From NCBI RefSeq assembly GCF_050303215.1, contig NZ_JBNLBH010000134.1:1-64000 (forward strand): a DNA stretch of 64,000 nt. The letters are read 5' to 3'. Source of the DNA: Haliangium sp050303215. Lineage in GTDB: Bacteria > Myxococcota_A > Polyangia > Haliangiales > Haliangiaceae. The translations under genes and the position numbers were made by a program. Positions 56,192-64,000 of this stretch are shown piece after piece; within the stretch, counting starts at the first letter, position 1; every line of letters begins with the position of its first letter. Below the pieces are notes generated by a model. It made no database searches and was not told the origin of the DNA. It saw only the letters and a program-made list of their open reading frames with translations.

Positions 56192-57373
56192 ATGAAGGTC
56201 ATCTACTTCAACGTTCAGCCCATCCAGGACGTGCTTCGCAACAACCGGAGCATCTCCGAGCGCGATCGCGAAGGGCTGGCCAAGGCGATCTGTGAGGCCG
56301 TCGAGACCGACAAGGAAGGCAAGGCCATCGCCAAGGTCCTCGAGTCTCCGCAGCAGTTCGATGACTTGCTGCGGACGCTCGGCGTGAAAGAGCTGGTGGC
56401 GCTGTGCACCGGGGTCAACAAAGAGGGGTTCCAGGCTCGGGTCAAGGAGCTCGAGCTGAGGGCGTTGCTGTCCGACAACCCCGTCGCGGCAGAATTGATC
56501 ATGGCGCAGCTCCCGCTGAGCGTGCAAGCGCAGATGAACCGCGCGAATCGGGCTCGCGCCAATCTGATACGGACCGGCGGCGCGACCGATACCCTCTACC
56601 CTCATATCGTGAACCCGGCCAAGCGGCTCAAGTACGGCGCTGACCAGGGCTGCATCGTGTGCAAAGGCGCTGACGAGCACTTGCCGATGCTCTCGGAGTC
56701 CGCGCAGACGAGGGCGGTGGCGTCGATCCTCGCGGGCCGCATCGAGAGCGCTGCCGGGGCCGGGCGGAAGGTGCTGAAAGAAGACCGCGCGGAGGGCAAG
56801 ACCGTGCTTCGCGGGTACATGCTGGGCGTGCTGCGGGTCGGTACCGAGCTGTACATCGCCATCTCGGGCTCCGTGTTGCCGTCCGGGCTGGAGGCGATCA
56901 CAGGCGACTACGGCACCTTCGTCGCCGCCTCCCCGGAGCGCACCACCGCGGGCGGGGCCGAAATCGACCGGGTGTACATGGAGCAGTCAGGGGGCGACTC
57001 GCCGGCCGCGCCGTTCATGTGCGCCGCGCCCAAGCTGGTCGGCGCGACCCGGCACCTGATGTTGGGCGGGGACCAGAGCTGGTCCATGACCGAGGTATGG
57101 GTTGGGCCGAGCACGGAGCACCGCAGCACGGCGTACGCGTACGAGTCGTGCTCGAACTGCCAATACATCCTCCCGATGATGCTGTGCCTGCGCGCGCCCG
57201 TCGAGCGGACCTCTTCCGAAGGCTTCACCATCGTCGCGCGATCGAGGTCGGCGAAGCAGGACATTCGCTCCGGTCGCGCGCCCACGCGCACGAGCAAGCC
57301 CACGAGCACCGGCAAGCCCACGGGGACGAGCAAGCCCACGAGCACCGGCAAGTCCACGGGCAAGCGGCGCTGA
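56192..57373 (+). CDS. Orphan protein with paired cysteines and basic Thr/Lys tail
   Basis: 393 residues; no signal peptide. Residues ~10-115 are helical (SISERDREGLAKAICEAVET; VKELVALCTGV). A GCIVCKG pair (Cys154, Cys157), then ESCSNCQYILPMMLC (Cys320, Cys323, Cys332) preceded by SMTEVWVG. The spacing recalls the PCxxC half of zinc-dependent nucleic-acid deaminases, but the HxE half is not clear, so this is a weak guess. The C terminus repeats PTSTGK and TSK (~365-393), a basic, flexible tail. No relative is recognised and no obvious partner lies beside it. Confidence 0.65.
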   Translation: MKVIYFNVQPIQDVLRNNRSISERDREGLAKAICEAVETDKEGKAIAKVLESPQQFDDLLRTLGVKELVALCTGVNKEGFQARVKELELRALLSDNPVAAELIMAQLPLSVQAQMNRANRARANLIRTGGATDTLYPHIVNPAKRLKYGADQGCIVCKGADEHLPMLSESAQTRAVASILAGRIESAAGAGRKVLKEDRAEGKTVLRGYMLGVLRVGTELYIAISGSVLPSGLEAITGDYGTFVAASPERTTAGGAEIDRVYMEQSGGDSPAAPFMCAAPKLVGATRHLMLGGDQSWSMTEVWVGPSTEHRSTAYAYESCSNCQYILPMMLCLRAPVERTSSEGFTIVARSRSAKQDIRSGRAPTRTSKPTSTGKPTGTSKPTSTGKSTGKRR

Positions 57374-57519
57374 GCCCGATCCGGCCGCCGGAACGGGTCG
57401 CGCTGACGCCGGGGCCGGGGTCGGGCGCTGCCGGGCCCGGGTCGGGCCGCGGCCGGCGGGCGAATTCGAGAGCAGGTTGCGGAGTGCCGGGGGGCGCGGC
57501 CGGGTGGTACTTGCTCTCC

Positions 57520-58686
57520 ATGCACAATCAGAGCAGCATAGAGGGAGGTCCAGCCGTGGTGCGCAAGGCGGACATGATCGCGGCCGCGGTGACGGCCGAC
57601 CCCCGCTGGGCAGTCGTGCGTGCTCGTGACGCCCGGGCCGACGGGCGCTTCGTGTACTCGGTCAAGACCACCGGCGTGTACTGCCGGCCGTCGTGCCCGT
57701 CGCGGCCGGCTCGGCCCGAGAACGTGGCCTTCCACGACACCGCCGCGGCCGCCGAGCGCGCCGGCTTTCGCCCCTGCAAGCGGTGCCGGCCCGAGCAGCC
57801 GCCGCCGGCCGAGCGCGCCGCCGACCAGGTGGCGGCGCTGTGCCGCTTGATCGAGGCCAGCGAGGAGCTGCCCACCATCGCCGAGCTGGCCCGCCACATG
57901 GGCCTGAGCAGCTCCCACACCCGGCGCGTGTTCAAGGCCGTCACCGGGCTGACCCCGCGCGCCTACGCGGCCGCGCATCGACGCCGGCGCGTGCGCGACG
58001 AGCTGCAGACCACGGCCACGATCACCGAGGCCCTCTACGAGGCCGGCTACGGCTCGTCCGGGCGCTTCTACGAGGACGCCGACGCCGCGCTGGGCATGAC
58101 CCCCACCGAGTACCGCGCCGGCGGCCCCGCGCTGTCGATCCGCTTCGCCGTGGGTGAGTGCTCGCTGGGCTCGATCTTGGTCGCCGCCAGCGACCGCGGC
58201 GTGTGCGCCATCCTGCTCGGCGACGACCCGGAAGAGCTGGTGCACGACCTCGAACGCCGCTTCCCGCGCGCGACCCTGGTCGGCGCCGACCCCGGCTTCG
58301 AATCGCTGGTGGCCAAGGTGGTGGGCCTGGTTGAAGCACCGGGTGGGGCACCGGGTGGCGAGCCGGGTGGCGAGCCGGGCGCGGGCGTGTCGCTGCCGCT
58401 CGACATCCGCGGGACCGCGTTCCAGCAGCGGGTGTGGACCGCCCTGACCAAGATCCCGGCCGGCACGACCGCGACCTACGCCGAGATCGCGGCCGCCATC
58501 GGGGCGCCCAAGGCGGTCCGCGCCGTGGCCCAGGCCTGCGCCGCCAATCACCTGGCCGTGGCCATCCCGTGCCACCGAGTAGTGCGCACCGACGGACGGC
58601 TGTCCGGGTATCGCTGGGGCGTCGCCCGCAAGCGCGCGCTGCTGCGGCGTGAATCCGGCGGCGAGCCGGCCGAAGCCCGGCGCTGA
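57520..58686 (+). CDS. ada: Bifunctional Ada: methylphosphotriester sensor/activator and O6-alkylguanine transferase
   Basis: 388 residues. N-terminal Ada zinc domain with Cys55 and Cys59 (GVYCRPSC) and FRPCKRCRPE; the methyl acceptor is Cys55. AraC-type helix-turn-helix ~105-185 (LARHMGLSSSHTRRVFKAVT). MGMT domain ~215-388 with FQQRVWTALTKIPAGTTATY and acceptor Cys351 (AIPCHRVV). It repairs alkylated DNA and activates its own gene. A Gly/Pro/Glu repeat (PGGAPGGEPGGEPG) lies within the N-terminal part of the MGMT domain. Start at ATG 57520; TACTTG lies 6 nt before. Confidence 0.93.
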   Translation: MHNQSSIEGGPAVVRKADMIAAAVTADPRWAVVRARDARADGRFVYSVKTTGVYCRPSCPSRPARPENVAFHDTAAAAERAGFRPCKRCRPEQPPPAERAADQVAALCRLIEASEELPTIAELARHMGLSSSHTRRVFKAVTGLTPRAYAAAHRRRRVRDELQTTATITEALYEAGYGSSGRFYEDADAALGMTPTEYRAGGPALSIRFAVGECSLGSILVAASDRGVCAILLGDDPEELVHDLERRFPRATLVGADPGFESLVAKVVGLVEAPGGAPGGEPGGEPGAGVSLPLDIRGTAFQQRVWTALTKIPAGTTATYAEIAAAIGAPKAVRAVAQACAANHLAVAIPCHRVVRTDGRLSGYRWGVARKRALLRRESGGEPAEARR

Positions 58687-58884
58687 GCTGGTCCGATGTG
58701 ACCCGAGGCCATGGACAACTGTCTATGGTCGCGCCCCTCCGAGCGCGCCAAGTAGCCGAAATATCGTGACCGAACCGGTCTCTCCCGACGTCCGCCGAGG
58801 TGGCCCGCGAGCTGCACTACGCCCGCTGGTACCCAGCGCCTCGCCACCGGCGCGCCGTCCGTCCTGCCAAGGAGAGACCTACCC

Positions 58885-60373
<1,489 letters not shown>

Positions 60374-60384
<11 letters not shown>

Positions 60385-61039
60385 CCGCTATGTGTACGCC
60401 TCGACGGCCCTGTTGGCCGCGCTCCTGCTCGCCGCCTGTGGCGACCCCGGCGACCCCGGTATGCCCGACCCTTCGGACCCGCCGGCCGACCCGGGGCCGT
60501 CGGATCCTCCGCCGCCGGCGCTGGTGCAGCCGGCCTCGACCAAGGCCCGGCTCCAGCGCAAGGGCCCCGCGCTCCTGGCCAACGACCTCGCCCGCGCCCT
60601 GGCCCTGCCCCGGGCCGAGCTGTGCCGCGAGCTCGGCACCTACGACTGCTTCGACACCCACAGCATTCTGCTGGGCGGGGTCGAGCCCTACCGCCTGGGC
60701 GTGGACGAGCCCATCACCGTGCCCTCGGTGGCCGCGCCCATGGCCGTGGACCGCATCGCGCTGTCGGCCTGCGGTGAGCGCGCCGCGCGCGACCTCGACG
60801 ACCCCGACAGCGCCGAGATCTACGTCGCCCTCGACCCCGCCGCGCCCACGACCGAAGCCCTGAGCGGCGCCGCCGGCCGTTTGTACGAGCGCCTCCTGGC
60901 CCGCCCCGCCGAGGTCGCCGAGATCGACGCCCTGGTCGATCTCTACGCCGAGCTCGAGCCCAGCCCCGAGCCCGCGCGCACCTGGGCCCAGCTCGCCTGC
61001 TACGCCGTGGCCACCTCCACCGAGCACCTGTTCTACTGA
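60374..61039 (+). CDS. Small lipoprotein in the DUF1592-DUF1501 operon
   Basis: 221 residues from GTG 60374, overlapping the previous gene by 11 nt. Lipobox LLLAAC; then a Pro/Asp stretch (GDPGDPGMPDPSDPPADPGP). The C-terminal part is helical with Cys (LCRELGTYDCFDT). No family recognised. Position between a haem protein and a Tat protein suggests it is part of the same envelope complex. Confidence 0.75.
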
Positions 61040-61062
61040 CCCCAGCCCAAGGAGCTTCGAAC

Positions 61063-62583
<1,521 letters not shown>

Positions 62584-62601
62584 GTCGAGTGGGCGCGGCC
62601 G

Positions 62602-63255
62602 TCACCGCGCGCGGTCGTGGACGCCCTGGCCGAAGTGCGGGTGGTCCGGAAACATCGACGCGAACACCGTGCGGGTCAATGAGCGCGCGGTGTCGCCGTC
62701 GATGCCGAGCCGGCTCATGACCATCAATCCCTGCATCGCCAGCAGCAGCTCGTGCGACGCGGCGATCGGGTCCCGATGCAGAGCGCCCTGCTCGTGGGCC
62801 CGCTCCAGCTCGACCTGGAGCGCCGCGCGCATGCGCTCGAGGCCGTCGAGAACCCGGGCGCGAACCTGCGGCGGTCCTTGGCCGCATTCGGTGGCGGTGT
62901 TGGTGAGGACGCAGCCGCGCTCGCTGTGTGCCGTGCGGAAGAAGCGGTACAGATCGACCACGGGGTCGTCGCTGGTGCCCAGATAGCTCTCGATGCGGGG
63001 CACCACCACCGTGGCCACGTAGTGCTCCACCACCTGCGCGAACAGGGCCTCCTTGTCGCCAAAGCGGCGGTAGATGGCGGGAGCGCGCAGATCGAGCCGG
63101 TTCTCCAAATCTCGAACCGACGTGCGCTCGTACCCGCGGGTCCAGAACAGGTCCATCGCGCGCGTGAGCAGATCCGAGGCCTGGTACTTCTCGGGACGCA
63201 CCATCGTGCTGATTCTCCAGCTCGTCGAGGGCTTGACGAGCTTGTCGTTCGACAT
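62602..63255 (-). CDS. TetR/AcrR-family regulator
   Basis: 217 residues from ATG 63255; ATG 63204 (MVRPEKYQASDLL) is an equally typical start. HTH ~25-65: LFWTRGYERTSVRDLENRLD, APAIYRRFGDKEALF. The C-terminal ligand domain has a conserved-looking CVLTNTATECGQGPP. Divergent from a hydrolase gene across 47 nt, so it likely represses that gene and itself. Confidence 0.9.
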   Translation of the reverse strand: MSNDKLVKPSTSWRISTMVRPEKYQASDLLTRAMDLFWTRGYERTSVRDLENRLDLRAPAIYRRFGDKEALFAQVVEHYVATVVVPRIESYLGTSDDPVVDLYRFFRTAHSERGCVLTNTATECGQGPPQVRARVLDGLERMRAALQVELERAHEQGALHRDPIAASHELLLAMQGLMVMSRLGIDGDTARSLTRTVFASMFPDHPHFGQGVHDRAR

Positions 63256-63302
63256 AAGTTAGCGTCCGTTATAAAACATCCGTCAGGAGATTGGAAGCGA
63301 CC
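63256..63302. promoter_or_regulatory. Shared TetR/hydrolase intergenic promoter region
   Basis: AT-rich, with TTATAA near 63270 usable in both directions and AGGAG ~14 nt before ATG 63303. No clear palindrome was found, so an operator is inferred from gene layout only. Confidence 0.4.
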
Positions 63303-64000
63303 ATGCAATCACACGACCTAACCCTTCCCTGTGGCGTCCGAACCAGGGTCTTGGAGCAAGGCTCGGGACCGGCGGTGTTGTTGCTGCACGGCAACCCTGA
63401 CAACGCGGACGAGTGGCGCCCTCTCATGGCCGCGCTCGCGGGGGAGCGTCGATGCATCGCGCCCGATCTACCGGGCTACGGCACCTACGGCACGACCCCG
63501 CCGCTGCCGGCGGACTTCGACTACACCATCGCGGCGCAGACGCGCTTCGTCGACGAGTTGCTGGCCGCGCTGAACGTCGACTCGGTGACCTTGGTTGTGC
63601 ACGACATCGGCGGCATCATGGGCGTCCCGTGGGCGGCGGCCAACGTCGAGCGCTTGCGCGGGGTGGTGTACACCAACACCGTCGCCTATCCCGACTTCGA
63701 ATGGTTCGCGCTCGCGCGCATGTGGGGCAGTGAGGCGCTGGGCGACCGGCTGCGCTCGTGGGCCATGATGAAGGCGATCGGGCTCCGCGGCGGCGCCGCC
63801 TTCGTGCGGGCCTTCCGCCGCGACAACCCGCAGCTATCGGAGGACGAGCTGCAACGCTTCGCGCGCGACTTCGCGCGCAACGCCGAGGCCAAGGCGACCA
63901 CGCTGCGGCAGTTCCGGGTGGTGACGCGGTCGGACTTCTTCGCCGACTACGACCAGATGTTGCGCCAGATCGCGGCGGCCACGGCGACCTGCACGGTGTG
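63303..64000 (+). CDS. Alpha/beta hydrolase with Asp nucleophile (partial)
   Basis: 232 residues to the window edge. Oxyanion motif LLLHGNPDNADEW and nucleophile elbow VVHDIGGIMG, where Asp replaces the usual Ser. This is the epoxide hydrolase/haloalkane or fluoroacetate dehalogenase branch. A lipid-like or halogenated substrate is possible. The C-terminal His and acid are outside. Regulated by the divergent TetR, by inference. Confidence 0.85.
   Translation, partial: MQSHDLTLPCGVRTRVLEQGSGPAVLLLHGNPDNADEWRPLMAALAGERRCIAPDLPGYGTYGTTPPLPADFDYTIAAQTRFVDELLAALNVDSVTLVVHDIGGIMGVPWAAANVERLRGVVYTNTVAYPDFEWFALARMWGSEALGDRLRSWAMMKAIGLRGGAAFVRAFRRDNPQLSEDELQRFARDFARNAEAKATTLRQFRVVTRSDFFADYDQMLRQIAAATATCTV

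Noticed and set aside
56192..57373. Cytidine deaminase annotation
   Set aside because: The HxE catalytic half could not be identified, so only a weak resemblance is reported.

Overview
The window is very GC-rich and gene-dense, with little intergenic DNA. It looks like a myxobacterial chromosome (Myxococcota, probably the Nannocystis/Haliangium side). This is inferred from the many lipoproteins, membrane or PEGA-tailed Ser/Thr kinases (one with the HRDVSPSN loop), FHA and PilZ proteins, TPR/HEAT proteins and a DUF1592/DUF1501-type pair. No rRNA, tRNA or CRISPR array was seen. About 40 protein genes are supported, two of them cut by the window edges (1..862 minus; 63303..64000 plus).

Layout. 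1-11.6 kb: PafA-like phosphatase (partial), exported beta-rich protein, serA, small DNA-binding protein, Shelph-type phosphatase lipoprotein, peptide-binding lipoprotein, polA, lipoprotein, PilZ protein. 11.7-18.5 kb: a 1409-residue TPR-HEAT protein followed by two zinc-ribbon/double-FHA proteins. 18.6-24 kb: secreted subtilase, membrane Ser/Thr kinase, and a protealysin-like M4 protease with its emfourin-like inhibitor gene. 24-30 kb: CBS protein, aldehyde dehydrogenase, and a PstS-like lipoprotein coupled to a hybrid histidine kinase. 29.9-41.1 kb: phytase-like esterase lipoprotein, M61 aminopeptidase with an in-frame amber, AAG glycosylase with ferredoxin, kinase-PEGA protein divergent from a PEGA protein, a lipoprotein/trypsin-like protease/HAD run, and a small membrane protein.

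41.2-46.9 kb looks like an accessory island. Two diverged ~280-bp inverted repeats bracket a 14-unit, ~43-bp tandem array, an Rpn-like PD-(D/E)XK nuclease gene with a DUF4351-like end, an orphan gene, and an FG-GAP repeat lipoprotein of lower GC. 47-53.2 kb: M23 endopeptidase divergent from parC-parE. 53.2-55.2 kb: a two-gene cassette (AAA ATPase plus DUF4276/Toprim-like protein, a split OLD-like pair and likely defence module) inserted exactly at the 3' end of parE. It is flanked by 24-bp direct repeats with one mismatch, and no integrase is present. 55.2-64 kb: lipoprotein, an orphan gene with Cys pairs, a two-domain Ada protein, a haem/lipoprotein/Tat operon, and a TetR regulator divergent from an Asp-nucleophile alpha/beta hydrolase.

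Several genes have a sigma70-like -10 only 5-8 nt before the start codon, which predicts leaderless mRNAs. The main points for follow-up are the repeat-flanked ATPase/DUF4276 cassette at parE, the inverted-repeat island with its 43-bp array, the protease-inhibitor pair, the amber-split M61 gene, and a PolA with a degenerate proofreading site and a Tyr in the O-helix.
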